A model generated the notes under the pieces. It was not told where the DNA came from, searched no databases, and saw nothing but the letters and a program-made list of their open reading frames with translations. Positions 28,796-51,664 of a stretch of 64,000 nt of DNA are shown piece by piece. This DNA is from Piromyces finnis. Lineage: Eukaryota; Neocallimastigomycota; Neocallimastigomycetes; Neocallimastigales; Neocallimastigaceae. Location: the NCBI GenBank assembly GCA_002104945.1, contig MCFH01000044.1, positions 372,001-436,000 of the forward strand, written 5' to 3'. Every line of letters begins with the position of its first letter. The stretch's first letter is position 1. The translations under genes were made by a program, and so were the position numbers.

Positions 28796-31180
28796 ATGAG
28801 TAATTTAGAAGAAGAACTAGAAGAAGTAAAAAATAAAATTATTGAAATAATTAATAAAAATAATGTATATTTATTTAAAAAATATATTTCTGAAAATAAC
28901 ATTTTATTGAAAGATTTCAGTAATAGTGAGAATTTTGATATTTTAATTTTCGCTATCGAAAAAAAAGCTTCACTTGAATTAATACAATTTATAATTAATC
29001 AATGTCAATATGAAACTTTAAATTATTATATTATACAAGATGATAAAGTTAAAGTACCACTTTATACTGCTATTAGTAAAAATAAATTTAAAATAGCAGA
29101 TTTATTAACAAAAAACAATGCAGATATCAATTACTTTTCACCTAATATTATAACATATCTTTCTATTTATTATTGCCTTAATCCAATAAATTTAAAATAT
29201 ATTTTAAATCATAATTTTGATAAACAGAAAATAAATTCTAAACTAATAATGGATTTGTTAGAAAGAAAAAAAGACACATTAATAAATATTATATTTAAGC
29301 ATTATATTTTTAATGTTGATTTTATTTTGGAATTGTTAAAAATTTATAAAAATAAAGAACCATTCTCTGATAAATTATTAAATGGTATAATATCTAATGA
29401 AAGAAATAAAATTCATATTGATGAAAAAATGTATGAAAAAGCAATTGAAAAAGAAAATTATAATTCATTAAAGGTGTTATTCAATAATGACAGTAGTGAA
29501 CAAGATATAATATTTTGTAGAATTAACGAATATGATTTGTTGGAAAAAGCAGTTAAAGCAAATGATTATAACTTTGTTAAAAATGTTTTAAAATATGAAC
29601 CTTTTAACTTTAAAAGCTTAAATTCTAAGGAAATATTGTTAAATATCAATAAAAATAACAACCTTGATATTATGAAATTATTAATAAAGTCTTCATTAAA
29701 TTCTATTATAAATGAACAAAAAAATTCTATTAACAAAATGTATAATATACGTTACCTTAATTTCATATTAAATATGATGATAAAAATTAAAAATTTAACT
29801 TTTATTAAATATATTGTGGAGGGGATTGAGTTTAAATCAATTTTTAATATTAATATTGGAGATATTAATGGCGATTATCCAATTATTACAGCGTTCTATT
29901 CTAATAATCTCGAAATATTTGAATATATTATAGAACATGGAGGTGACTGTAATATAAAGAATCGTAATAATAATTCATTAATATCATTAGCTATCGATAG
30001 AAGTAATGGTAGGGATTATATTAAATTAATGCTAAAACAAAATATAACTATAATGAAAGAAGAATACATTAATGGTAGTGATTCTATAATGAAAGCAATC
30101 AATAATAATAATATCAATATTGTTGTGTTATTAATACAGTATGGAATTCAAAATAATATAAATATGAATATAATAGATAGAAATGGCAATACACCTTTAA
30201 CCTTATCTTACCGTTTAAAGCATAAAAATATATTCAAATTTTTAATTAAATATCTAGATATCAATAAAACTGATTTAAATGGAAATAATATATTGTATTA
30301 TGTTATTGTTAAAGAAGATATAGAAACTATGAGATCTTTAATAAGAAATGGTGCAGATGTTAATTCAAAAAATAAATTAGGAAAATCTAACATGGATCTC
30401 CTTATTTCAAAAGGATATACATTTTTAAATTCTTTACTTAATTATAGCCATTCAATATCATTAAATATACCTAACAGCCAAGGTGAAATACCCCTTATTA
30501 CTGTAATAAAAATTAATACATTTTCAGATGAAGAAAAAGAATTTATGGTCGAGAATTTAATTAAAAGAGGCTCTGATGTAAATTTCATAGATAGTACAGG
30601 AAATACATCATTAGTTTATGCAATTCAGAAAAAGTCGAAATCTATTGTTAATTTATTAGTAAAAAATGATGCTAATATAAATTATTTAATTCCAAGTAAT
30701 AATCAAACAATATTAATGTATGCAATAGATATAGGTAATATTGAAATTATTCAACTATTAGTAGAATATGGTGCAGATATTATTTTTAAAAACAATAAAG
30801 GATATTCAGCATTAGAAAAAACGTTTGAAAAAGAAAATTTAGAAATCTTTAAATTTTTTGTAAACTATGATATTAATAATTTTACTAATGAGATTATTAA
30901 TAATTTAATAAGTAAAGGAAATATTTCTTTATTAAAAATATTAATTGAAAACAATTTTGATGTTAATCTAAAAGATGAAAACAATGATACCCCATTAGTT
31001 TATGCTTTTAAAAATAGACAACCAGAAATTGTAAAATATTTAATTGAAAATGGAGCAGATGTTACAAACAAGAATAAACAGAATGAGACAATTGAAGACT
31101 TAAATACAAAATATTTTTACGAATTTGGTTGGCAAAAATCTTATGATAATACACGTCATATTATAAATAAGTATAAATAA
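28796..31180 (+). CDS. Ankyrin-repeat protein (794 residues, intronless), tandem paralogue
   Basis: Single-exon paralogue of the gene at 24835, in the same orientation. The shared N-terminal family region includes IINQCQYETLNYYI, KIYKNKEPFSDK and SSEQDIIFCRINEYDLLEKA. It is followed by about a dozen ankyrin repeats such as NGDYPIITAFYSNNLEIFEY and DTPLVYAFKNRQPEIVKYLI. The sequences align end to end but have diverged considerably, so the duplication is not recent. The start ATG at 28796 begins MSNLEEELEEVKNKI, and no upstream ATG extends the frame. No localisation signal was seen. Function is unknown beyond probable protein binding. Confidence 0.92.
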   Translation: MSNLEEELEEVKNKIIEIINKNNVYLFKKYISENNILLKDFSNSENFDILIFAIEKKASLELIQFIINQCQYETLNYYIIQDDKVKVPLYTAISKNKFKIADLLTKNNADINYFSPNIITYLSIYYCLNPINLKYILNHNFDKQKINSKLIMDLLERKKDTLINIIFKHYIFNVDFILELLKIYKNKEPFSDKLLNGIISNERNKIHIDEKMYEKAIEKENYNSLKVLFNNDSSEQDIIFCRINEYDLLEKAVKANDYNFVKNVLKYEPFNFKSLNSKEILLNINKNNNLDIMKLLIKSSLNSIINEQKNSINKMYNIRYLNFILNMMIKIKNLTFIKYIVEGIEFKSIFNINIGDINGDYPIITAFYSNNLEIFEYIIEHGGDCNIKNRNNNSLISLAIDRSNGRDYIKLMLKQNITIMKEEYINGSDSIMKAINNNNINIVVLLIQYGIQNNINMNIIDRNGNTPLTLSYRLKHKNIFKFLIKYLDINKTDLNGNNILYYVIVKEDIETMRSLIRNGADVNSKNKLGKSNMDLLISKGYTFLNSLLNYSHSISLNIPNSQGEIPLITVIKINTFSDEEKEFMVENLIKRGSDVNFIDSTGNTSLVYAIQKKSKSIVNLLVKNDANINYLIPSNNQTILMYAIDIGNIEIIQLLVEYGADIIFKNNKGYSALEKTFEKENLEIFKFFVNYDINNFTNEIINNLISKGNISLLKILIENNFDVNLKDENNDTPLVYAFKNRQPEIVKYLIENGADVTNKNKQNETIEDLNTKYFYEFGWQKSYDNTRHIINKYK

Positions 31181-31777
31181 ATGAATAGTAAGAAAATCAA
31201 AATGAATGCTTATATATATCCATTAATAATACAATATTGCTAATAAAGTTTTATTAAGAATATTATCACAATTACTATATCGTTATACATTGAACATATA
31301 AGTAAACATATATATAATATTTTAATAAATATCTAAACTTTTTAAAATAAATAAAAAAAAAATAGTATAATTTTGAAAAACTATTCTTAATTTAAATTTG
31401 TTGATTATATATATATATTGTTCAAAGAATTAAAAGTTGTTACTTTTATACTATTATATATTGAATTTAATAATACTTTATTATTTAATAATAATGACCA
31501 AAAACTTTTTAATGTCTTTCTTATATATGAAAACATTCTTAAAATAATAATATATATTTTTCTAGTAAGAGAAAACCATGTTTAAAAATTTTGTTAATTC
31601 TAAATTAGATAAAATCTTATTGATAAAATATGATCGTTTTCATCTTTTAATAAAACTATACATATATGATAAAAGTTAAACGATATATATAACATTAATA
31701 ATATTTATTTTTTTAAAATGACATTATTAGTAAATCATTAATATTAAATAATTCTTATATAAAATTCAATATTTTTA
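31181..31777. other. Spacer between ankyrin gene and convergent dsRBD gene
   Basis: AT-rich, about 600 bp, no supported gene. Confidence 0.65.
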
Positions 31778-32097
31778 TTATTGATCTTCATTAACCAATA
31801 AGTAATTATATAAATATTTGCAAATTTCATTTTTGGCATCCTTTTTGGTTTTACAACTTAAATATCTATTAAATATTGTACCTTTAAAATTTATTGTACA
31901 ATTAAATAACCCATATTTATTTATTTCTAATTATTTATAATAAAAATAATTATATCAGTATATATTATAAACTTATTTAATATTTATATCTAACTTTATA
32001 TAATACCATATTCAAAAATTAAATCAGACAGTTCGATATTATCATTTTCATTACAATAATTGTATAATTTACTTATATAGTTAATATTATCGTCCAT
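31778..32097 (-). CDS. Small stand-alone double-stranded RNA-binding domain protein (79 residues, two exons)
   Basis: Exons 32097-32007 and 31926-31778 are joined by an 80-nt GT-AG intron (phase 1). The 79-residue product is little more than one dsRBD: helix 1 SKLYNYC...LSDLIFEY, strands YGLFNCTIN and FKGTIFNRYLSC, then KTKKDAKNEICKYLYNYLL. That last block matches the family's KK-x-AK-x-x-A-x-x-x-L RNA-contacting helix, with KTKKDAK in place of SKKEAK. Neither exon alone exceeds about 50 codons, so it is easily missed. No catalytic domain is attached and no signal peptide is seen. It could bind structured RNA or act as a dimerising partner. Identification rests on the fold pattern, not on a search. 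Confidence 0.7.
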
Positions 32098-33688
32098 TGC
32101 TAAATACTATACTTTAATAGTAATTAATAAATATATTATATATTGGTGATTTATTTTTATTATTATTGTTGTTGTTGTTGTTGTTTTAAATTTTCGATCT
32201 AAAAAAAAAAAAAAAAAAGTAATGGATGTTTGTTTGTTTTTATATTTATATATGTATGAAAATTTTTATTTTATGTATAAATAATTAGTTAATATTACTT
32301 TAATAATTATTATATGTTTTAGTAGATAATAAAAAATGTTTAATGAGGAAGTACAAAAATATTATTTACTCATTATAATATAATATATAATTATATAATT
32401 ACATTGTAATATTTATGATTAAAGTTATATTCATTCATTTTAATTAATTATATGCTCTAATGTAAAAAAAAAAAAAAAGATATTTAAAAACTTTATTCAT
32501 ATATAATTTTTAATATAATCATATAATCATATAACATTGGACATCTATATTTTAAATCATAAAAACATTACATTATTAATTTAGACATTTTTTTTTTCAA
32601 TTATATATTAAAATTATTCATATATTTATTTTTTATTATATTAAAAAAAATAGAACAGTTTTATTCATTTTTTTATTTAAAATATATAGCTCATTTAACA
32701 AAAATACATATTTACAATAAATAGAAATAATATTCAATATTATTAAAAGAAAACTGAGAATAATATAACAATTAAGAGGATATTAAACTTTTTGTAATTA
32801 TTTAAAATGTTATATAATTACTAATGATCTTGAATCCATATAAAAAAATATTAAAAGTATTTAGAGTATACTTTACTTTTAATAGTAATAATTATATTCT
32901 TTAGTTTATACTACTTTATATTTATTTTTAATAAATAAAAGATATTTAAAACTCATTTTATAAAATTTGTATTTTTCTAAGTTTACAATAGAAAAAGAAA
33001 GAATAAAAAGTTTGAATTTCATAATATTTGATGGCCATTAAAAAATATTCAAATTAATCTATTCAATAAGTTATTATTTATTATTTACTATTATTCTATT
33101 AATAAATAATAAATTATTTTATATATTATAAAAATATATCTTTTATTGAAAAAAAAAAATTATACTAATAAAATTATATATATATTAATATTATGATTGC
33201 ATTAAACGTTTTTAATAAGCATTATAAAAACATAAATGCTCTTTAAATTCTTAAACCAGGTTTATGATTATTATTTTATCCATCATGATATCATGATATT
33301 TATGGATTTAAAAATTAATTATAATTTAAAATTATATAAAATAATTTTTGTATAAATTAATTTTAATTTTCGAATTATTAATAATAGTAATATTTAGTCT
33401 ATCAGAGTGGATTATTTTTCCAATGAATCAAAAATTAATAATCTATATTAAATTATATTTTGAAAATATTCTTTTTTTAAAAAAAAAATTTTTTTTTAAA
33501 CTATCATTTGAAATCTAAAACTAAGATTTCTTTTAAAAAATTCTACATTTATAACTTGAATTAAATATAATTCACTTATAAAAAATTAAAAATATATTAT
33601 CAAAAAATTAATTAATAAAAACAATATCATAATATTTAAAAAAGGAGAAATTTACACATAAAATTTTAAAATAAATAAATTTCAAAAA
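32098..33688. other. Divergent intergenic region between dsRBD and macrodomain genes
   Basis: About 1.6 kb, AT-rich. On the minus strand near 32200-32165 a T-run ending in AG is followed by codons for IENLKQQQQQQ and a stop, which resembles a terminal exon. No upstream partner exon could be found. Otherwise nothing recognisable. Confidence 0.5.
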
Positions 33689-34555
33689 ATGAAATTTTTT
33701 AATGTAAACCTCAATTCTTTAATTAATGTTTTAATTAATTATTTATTAAAAGAGAATTCTCAAGCTATTGGAATGCTTGATGAAAGTAGTTTTGATGAAA
33801 AATTTAATATATATAAGAGTTTATGTAATGTCCGTTATCCTAATCCAATTTCAAATGAATATTTAGAGAATGAGAGAAAATTTTTTGAAGAATTTAATAA
33901 AATCAGAAACTTACAAACTATTGATAAAATAGAACCAATATCTAACAATTATCCATCAGTAAATACGAAATATAAAAATATATTATCTTTGTGGCAAGGT
34001 GATATTACTACACTAAAAGTTGACGCTATTGTTAATGCTGCTAATTCTCAAGGTTTAGGTTGTTTTCAGCCATCACACATTTGCATTGATAATTTAATAC
34101 ATACTTATGCTGGGGTCGCACTACGTTTAGAATGTAATGAAAAAATGAAAGAAATAAAATACCTTGAGACGGGAAAGGCTTTTATTACAAGTGGACAAAA
34201 TTTACCATCAAAACATGTTATTCATACCGTTGGACCTATAATTGAAAATGATTCTTATAATCATAAACTCCATTCTAATGATTATGGAATTAGTGAATTA
34301 AAAATAAAAGATTTATCAAATTGTTATCTTAATAGTTTAAAATTGGCAAATGAAAATAATCTTAAAACTATTGCCTTCCCATGTATATCTACTGGTCTTT
34401 TTAGATTTCCACAAGAATTAGCATGTAAAATTGCAATAGAGACGGTAATTAAATATCTAAATACCCATGAAAATAATTTTGAAAGAATCATATTTAATGT
34501 ATATAGTGATAAAGATTTATCAATATATGACAACTATATAAAAAATAATTTGTAA
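33689..34555 (+). CDS. Zinc-type macrodomain ADP-ribosyl hydrolase (SirTM-linked family)
   Basis: Intronless, 288 residues. The N-terminal 100 residues contain the family's FNIYKSLCNVRYPNPISNEY helical cap. The macrodomain begins LWQGDITTLKVDAIVNAANS at about residue 101. It continues with GCFQPSHICID at about residue 123, whose Cys-x5-His-x-Cys arrangement fits the zinc site of bacterial Zn-macrodomains, then AGVALRLEC, VIHTVGPII and the phosphate loop CISTGLFRFP at about residue 230. In bacteria these enzymes remove the ADP-ribose added by class M sirtuins, and the genes are neighbours. The sirtuin gene follows here on the same strand after 415 bp. Absence of introns and a bacterial-type sequence suggest horizontal acquisition. 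Confidence 0.92.
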   Translation: MKFFNVNLNSLINVLINYLLKENSQAIGMLDESSFDEKFNIYKSLCNVRYPNPISNEYLENERKFFEEFNKIRNLQTIDKIEPISNNYPSVNTKYKNILSLWQGDITTLKVDAIVNAANSQGLGCFQPSHICIDNLIHTYAGVALRLECNEKMKEIKYLETGKAFITSGQNLPSKHVIHTVGPIIENDSYNHKLHSNDYGISELKIKDLSNCYLNSLKLANENNLKTIAFPCISTGLFRFPQELACKIAIETVIKYLNTHENNFERIIFNVYSDKDLSIYDNYIKNNL

Positions 34556-34970
34556 AAATAATAAAAAAAAAATCAAAATTCTTATTATTATCTTATGAAA
34601 ATTATATTATTGCTATTTACTAAGATAACTGTTGACATGTATATATATGTGTGTATATATAATTTGACTATATTTGCCTCACCTTCCTTTTTTTTATTAT
34701 TTTAAGACTTTTTTTTTTAATAAAATAATAAAATTAATTTTATTTTTTCATTAATAAATTAATAAATTATATAATTTTATTCTTATTTAAATATAAATTA
34801 ATTTTTAAATTAAAATAGTTATAATTGTGACTTTAAGTATTATCTATCTTATCCAATATTAAATTAACTAAAATGATATTGTAATTTTAATATTTAATAA
34901 AAATTATAATATTATATAATTAAAAAAAATTATAAAAGAATATAAAGATATTAAGAAAAATTTTATATAA
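34556..34970. other. Spacer between macrodomain and sirtuin genes
   Basis: About 415 bp, highly AT-rich, long enough for a separate promoter. The pair is therefore probably transcribed as two units rather than as a bacterial-style operon. Confidence 0.6.
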
Positions 34971-36074
34971 TTGTTGATAAATATGAAAAGTTTTATAATA
35001 AATTCATTTATTTTATTAATAATATGTTATACTGAAATATATTTTATAAAAAATATTATCAAAAATCATTATTACCAAAAAACTGAAGAAAACAATAAAA
35101 AAAATATAAAAGAAGACAATTCATATACCTACAAAGAGAATCAAATTATTAATGAATTAGAATCTTCTGAACCAATGAGCGAATTAGATAAAAAAGTAAA
35201 GATTATTAAAGAATTATTAAATGACTGTGATAGTATTTTAATAGGTGCAGGTGCAGGATTGTCTTTAGCTGCAGGTCTTGATGAAGCTCATTTAAATTTT
35301 GAAGAAACCTTTAAAGATTTTATTGAGGTTTATCACATAAAAGATATTTATAGTGGTGGTTTTCAACCATTCAGTACCCTTGAAGAAAAATGGGGTTATT
35401 TTTCAAGAAATTGTGTTTCTTATATTGATACAAAATCTACTCAATTATACGAAAATATATTAAAACTAGTTAAAAATAAAGAATACTTTGTAATAACAAC
35501 AAATGTAGATGGACATTTTGAAAAGTCTGGCTTCGACACCAATAATATTTTTGCCACTCAAGGTGACTTTATTAATCTTCAATGTTCTGTACCATGTCAT
35601 AATAAATTATATGAATCAATTGATCTTTTAAAAGAAATGGTTAAAAATGCAAAAGGTAGATTTATTCCAACGGAATTAATACCAAAATGTCCAAAATGTG
35701 GAAAACCAATGACAACACATTTAAGAATTGATTCTTCCTTTGTAATGGATGATTATTGGTATCAACAAAATGATGCATATAATAATTTCATTAATAAAAA
35801 TAAGAATAAAAAATTATTATTACTTGAATTTGGCGTTGGTTTTAATACGCCTTCTATTATTCGTTTCCCATTTGAAAGAGAAACACTGAAAAATGAAAAT
35901 TGGAATTTAATTAGATTTAATAAAGATTTTTCAGGATTTGTAGCAAATAATATGGATTCTTCTACTTTAAATGATTGGGATTCCATCAAATCATTAAAAT
36001 TAAAAAACAATTTTCAAAATAGATTTATCCCAATAGCGGATGATATTAATGAAGTAATAAATAAACTATTGTAA
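34971..36074 (+). CDS. Class M sirtuin (SirTM), macrodomain-linked protein ADP-ribosyltransferase, with N-terminal membrane segment
   Basis: Intronless, 367 residues. Class M sirtuins transfer ADP-ribose from NAD+ to proteins rather than deacetylating. The Rossmann motif LIGAGAGLSLAAGL (about residue 90) is followed by the class-typical DIYSGGFQPFSTLEEKWGYF, TTNVDGHFEKSGF, and ATQGDFINLQC. In that last stretch Gln sits where deacetylating sirtuins have their catalytic His. Zinc ligands are Cys in QCSVPCH and CPKCGKPM. C-terminal to these come LRIDSSFVMDD and LLLEFGVGFNTPSIIRFPFE. Unlike the bacterial proteins, the first 30 or so residues form a hydrophobic stretch (SFIINSFILLIICYTEIYFI) followed by a Lys/Asn/Glu linker. 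This suggests a signal anchor or uncleaved membrane tether. Two in-frame ATGs (codons 1 and 5) both precede it. Confidence 0.93.
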   Translation: MLINMKSFIINSFILLIICYTEIYFIKNIIKNHYYQKTEENNKKNIKEDNSYTYKENQIINELESSEPMSELDKKVKIIKELLNDCDSILIGAGAGLSLAAGLDEAHLNFEETFKDFIEVYHIKDIYSGGFQPFSTLEEKWGYFSRNCVSYIDTKSTQLYENILKLVKNKEYFVITTNVDGHFEKSGFDTNNIFATQGDFINLQCSVPCHNKLYESIDLLKEMVKNAKGRFIPTELIPKCPKCGKPMTTHLRIDSSFVMDDYWYQQNDAYNNFINKNKNKKLLLLEFGVGFNTPSIIRFPFERETLKNENWNLIRFNKDFSGFVANNMDSSTLNDWDSIKSLKLKNNFQNRFIPIADDINEVINKLL

Positions 36075-36563
36075 TTTTTTTTTTTTTTTTTTTATTTCAT
36101 AAAAGCATTACCATAAAAATTAATAAATATTATAATAAATAAATATAAAGGAATTTATGTTTAATATTTTTATTAATGTATAATATTAGCTATATGTGGA
36201 AAAAAATATTTATATATGATATATATATATTAAAAAAATATTAAATATAATATTTTTATATAGAGGAATAATTAAATAAATATATTATTTCTCTTAATGT
36301 TAAATATATCTACAATGTTTTATTCATTAATATACACAATTAATGTTGTTTCTATCTTCTGAATTTTACTTTTAATTTTTCCTAAAATTTTTTTCTTCTT
36401 TCTTTTTTCTTTTTTTTCCTCGATATTGGTTATATTTATTTGTTCAATTTTTATTTGGTAATTATTATTGTCATTATAATAAAAACATTTATTATTGAAT
36501 GATAATTATAAACTATTATTTCATATATTAAAATTAGATTACATTTTTTGTTATCCATATAAT
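36075..36563. other. Spacer between convergent sirtuin and cyclase genes
   Basis: About 490 bp, T-rich just after the sirtuin stop. No gene seen. Confidence 0.65.
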
Positions 36564-47666
<11,103 letters not shown>

Positions 47667-50177
47667 ATGATGAAAAACACTTTAATATTAAAAATAATAA
47701 TTATAATTATTTCTTTTTTATTGCCATGTAATGCTATATTTACTGTTTTAGAAACAAAATTTAAATTGTATTATAGTGAATATGATCAAAAAGTTGGCTT
47801 AAGTAATTCTTATCGTTCCTATGCATTATTTAACGTAGATATTGGAATTCAACAAAACTTTAAAAAAGCTGAAGTTATGAATTATATTACAGGATTTCTT
47901 GATAAAAATACAAAATCTAACCCACAAATTCCAATTCAAGAAAGATGTGCAGTATATTACTCAATTAATATTGAAAAGGAAAATACCACCGAATCAATAG
48001 TTAATAAAATTTATCAAAGTAAAAATAACATCTCAATTGGAAAGGTTGTTAAGCCATTTTTATTTCTTAATTATACAGATATATTAGAACATCATTGCGA
48101 TATTGACGATGTAATCTTTGTTAATAATTGGAATAAATCTAACAGTGATGATAAAATGGAAGAATCCTCTAATGATATTTTTATCTATGAAAACAATGAG
48201 TCCTCCATAATCTATAATAAAAATCATACAAAGAATATTGTTAACAATATGATTAATATTAATGGTAATAATAATAAACGAGATAATACCATCCACGAAA
48301 ATGAATATCTAAAAACTATTATTATTGAACCTTCCATGATAATTATTAGTCTTCCAGAAAAGGATTTTGAAAAAATGAAAACAGAAACGGATCCAAATAT
48401 TATTGGTTTAAAATATACAAAGAAAATTATGTATTCAAAAATTCCAATTACATTTGTTAAAGATGATGAATTACTCTTTTTAACATCAAATATTACTACT
48501 AATCAATTATGGATGCAAATGATACCAGCTCCAACTGAAGCTACAATTTTTCAATATCAAAATTCTACAAAAGTTGGTTATGTTATAGAATTTTTAATAA
48601 ATATTTCTCTTTTCTTTTACACCTTATTCATTAATTGTAATAGTTTTAAAAAACATTCAAAAGACAAGAAAAAAATATTAAATAAATCAAAGAATAGCAA
48701 TAAAGAATATAAAAAACTTAATTATCATATTCTTGGTCTTTGCCTTTTATCTACATTTTGTAAGAACTTCAAATTATTTTTAATTGCCATTTTATTAAAT
48801 TTTTATATGCTATATAAACTAATAATATATTTAATATTATTCATATAATCTAATATTTAAAAGGTTTTTTATTGGCTTCTCTACTTAAAGTTAGAATTGT
48901 ATATAAATATATTCCATTTATTACATCAGTAATTGAATATAGTGGACATGTTATTTTAACAAATATGGGTTATCTTTCATGCTATATATGTGGCTCCTTG
49001 TTACTTTATAAATTCATTGACGCTTATACAAAAAATTATATTTTTATTAAAACTCTCACTATTGTATGTGTATAGTTAAATTAATATTTTATATAAATAA
49101 ATAAATAAATAAATATGATATACTGATTAATAAATTAAAACAATATTATATATATAACATATAATCTAGTGCTCAAGTTTTATTATTTTACCTTGTTCAA
49201 TGATTATTAAAGTAATATTCGATTTACTAAATTTTTGGTGGTGCTCAATTATTAAATCACTTGCCTTTTATACTGTAATTTTTATTCTTTTTCTTCAATG
49301 TATTGGTATTTCCATTTTTGGTAAAAAAATTTATAATGTATTATCAAAATCACAAGAAACTATTTTGAATAGTCCATACCAGCCTAAAGCTAGTGATGAT
49401 AATATAAGTAATGGATCATATAAACCAAAATATCGTGTTTCCATTCTTACGATATCAGGGTAAATATTAAAAACTACTTAGTTTTCATACAATATTAATA
49501 AATAATATTATCCTTTTTTATTAATTTTATACTAACTTTAATTAATATCTTATTTTTTTTACTTTCATAGCTGTATACTTTTTATTGCCCAATTAATTAG
49601 TTTAATTATTTTTAATATATTAACAGAATCTGGAACAAGTTTTTGGATTATTCTTTTGGCTCGTATTATTTTAACTGATGGTTGTGTCTATTTAATTATA
49701 TTACTATTTAAAAATGAAAATACAGGTAAACAAAGATCCCCTGTTTGTAATTCTCCATATACTCCATATTCTCAATCATCAAACGCATCTTTTATATTTA
49801 ATTGTAATAAAACTGTTTTTAATGAAACACCAATAATACCTCCTTCTTCTTTTGTCCTTAATGATAGTGATTGTCTCAAATTAGATAATAATCAAAATCG
49901 AAAAAGTGGTTATAAAAATATTAAAGATGACCATTATAAAAAAATATCTAATAAGAATATACATAAAAGTCAGATTAATCATTATTCAAATTCGTCATGT
50001 AATATAAAGAATAATGATACAGCCATAAACATTATATATGATATTGATAATGGCAATAAAAAAGACAGAAATACTACAAAAAGCAATATTAATGAAAGTT
50101 TTGATGCAATTTTTAAAGAAATTGAAGATTCAATTATTACTTTAAGTGAGCATTCTGAATATATGAATGTTAATTAA
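47667..50177 (+). CDS. Receptor-like seven-helix membrane protein with secreted-type ectodomain (copy A, four exons)
   Basis: Family not recognised. Exons: 47667-48759, 48864-49063, 49170-49459, 49571-50177; phases 1, 0, 2; about 729 residues. A signal peptide (about residues 1-24, ending LLPCNA) leads an ectodomain of about 275 residues with several N-glycosylation sequons and Cys in ERCAVYY and HHCDIDD. Near its end, IPITFVKDDELLFL recalls the end of a protease-associated domain, but the match is weak. Seven hydrophobic helices follow from about residue 302, beginning VGYVIEFLINISLFF and ending SFWIILLARIILTDGCVYLI. The last about 150 residues are Asn/Ser/Lys-rich and probably cytoplasmic. 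The topology fits a GPCR-like receptor. It is a tandem paralogue of the gene at 51665: both contain a near-identical FQYQNSTK-G motif just before helix 1, and three intron positions and phases are shared. Confidence 0.82.
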
Positions 50178-51664
50178 TCAGAAAAAGAATATTTTATGAA
50201 AATTAAGAAAAGGATTAATTATACGTTTTATAATAATAATACTTTCAATAATAAATAGTTATGACTAATAATTTTTATAAAATACTTAAAGTTATTAAAT
50301 ACTGTAAATAGTTATAATTTTTTTTTTTTTTTTTTGATAATTTTTTGTAAATTTTTTTATATTTAATGATAATATATATATTATGTAAATTAATTTAACT
50401 GAAAAATAAAATAAAATATAATAAAATATAATATATTATTATTTTATAAAAATATAGGAAAATAATAATAATAATAGTTATTTAATTAATTTTTAAAAAA
50501 TATAAAATATTATAATGGTATAATTATTACTATTACTAGATCAATGATATATGGCAAATATTTATTATAATGAAAAGTCATAGATATAATATTATATTAT
50601 TTATATATAGAATTTTTATAATAGTTACATTTTTTTATATTTTCATTATGTAAATTTATAAATATGTACAATACAAAATAAAATAAAATATGACTGAATA
50701 AAATAATATAAATAAAAGAAATCTAAATACAATTATTGTAAACTAAAACTCATCATTCTAATACTACCCTTTATGAAGTAATAATTATAATTCCATTTTC
50801 GACTAATTTAATAAATATAATATAAATAAAATTTCATATATATATGAGCATGTAAATGAGAATTAGAAGATCTTAATATTATTAAATTTGTAGAATTTCA
50901 AAGTAACAACAAAAGCATTGTAATATTATATTATATAAAAATATAATTAATTAAATATTAAAACTATGTAATAAATATATGAATATATGCATCTACTAAA
51001 TATTAATTCTTTATATTAACAAAATGAAGAGTAAATCTAAATTTTAATAGTAATATAATTATACTATATAATATATATAATTATTTAATTATTCTTTTTA
51101 CTAAGTGGTTAAAAATAGTAATTAAAATAAACGTCAATTATTTAAATATCACATATTAATAATAAAAAAAAATAATGGATTGTGTAACATAAAAATAACG
51201 AAAAATAAATTAAAACTTTGTTCTTGATATAAGTACAAAGAGAAAAATAAAAATAATGAATTATTTTATAATGCATATTTTTTTGTAAAATTCTAATTAA
51301 TATTATTAATAATTACCTTAATATGCATCAAATAAATATGAATAAAGATAGATATATTTATGTAAGATATTTAATTTATTTCATATTTGATATTAATAAA
51401 TTATTAAAATTTTAAAAAAAAGATAAAATGCGGTAAAAAGTCTTTTGAAAAAAAAAAAAAAAGAATTTCAACTTAATATAATATTAAAAATAATTTAATT
51501 TATAATAATTGTATTTTTCTTTATTTTGTTTATATTACCTTATTAGCATTATATTTTACAACTTATTGTAAATATCTATAATTTAAAATAACTAAAAATA
51601 TATATATATATAATTCTAAATAATTTACCTAATTAAATAAATTTAATCAGAAAAACGTATAAAA
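50178..51664. other. Spacer between tandem receptor-like genes
   Basis: About 1.5 kb of AT-rich sequence with short homopolymers; no gene seen. Confidence 0.65.

Noticed and set aside
32150-32215. Minus-strand T-run, AG, then IENLKQQQQQQ and a stop, resembling a terminal exon
   Set aside because: No upstream exon with coding character could be found to join it; the CAA run is probably a simple repeat.
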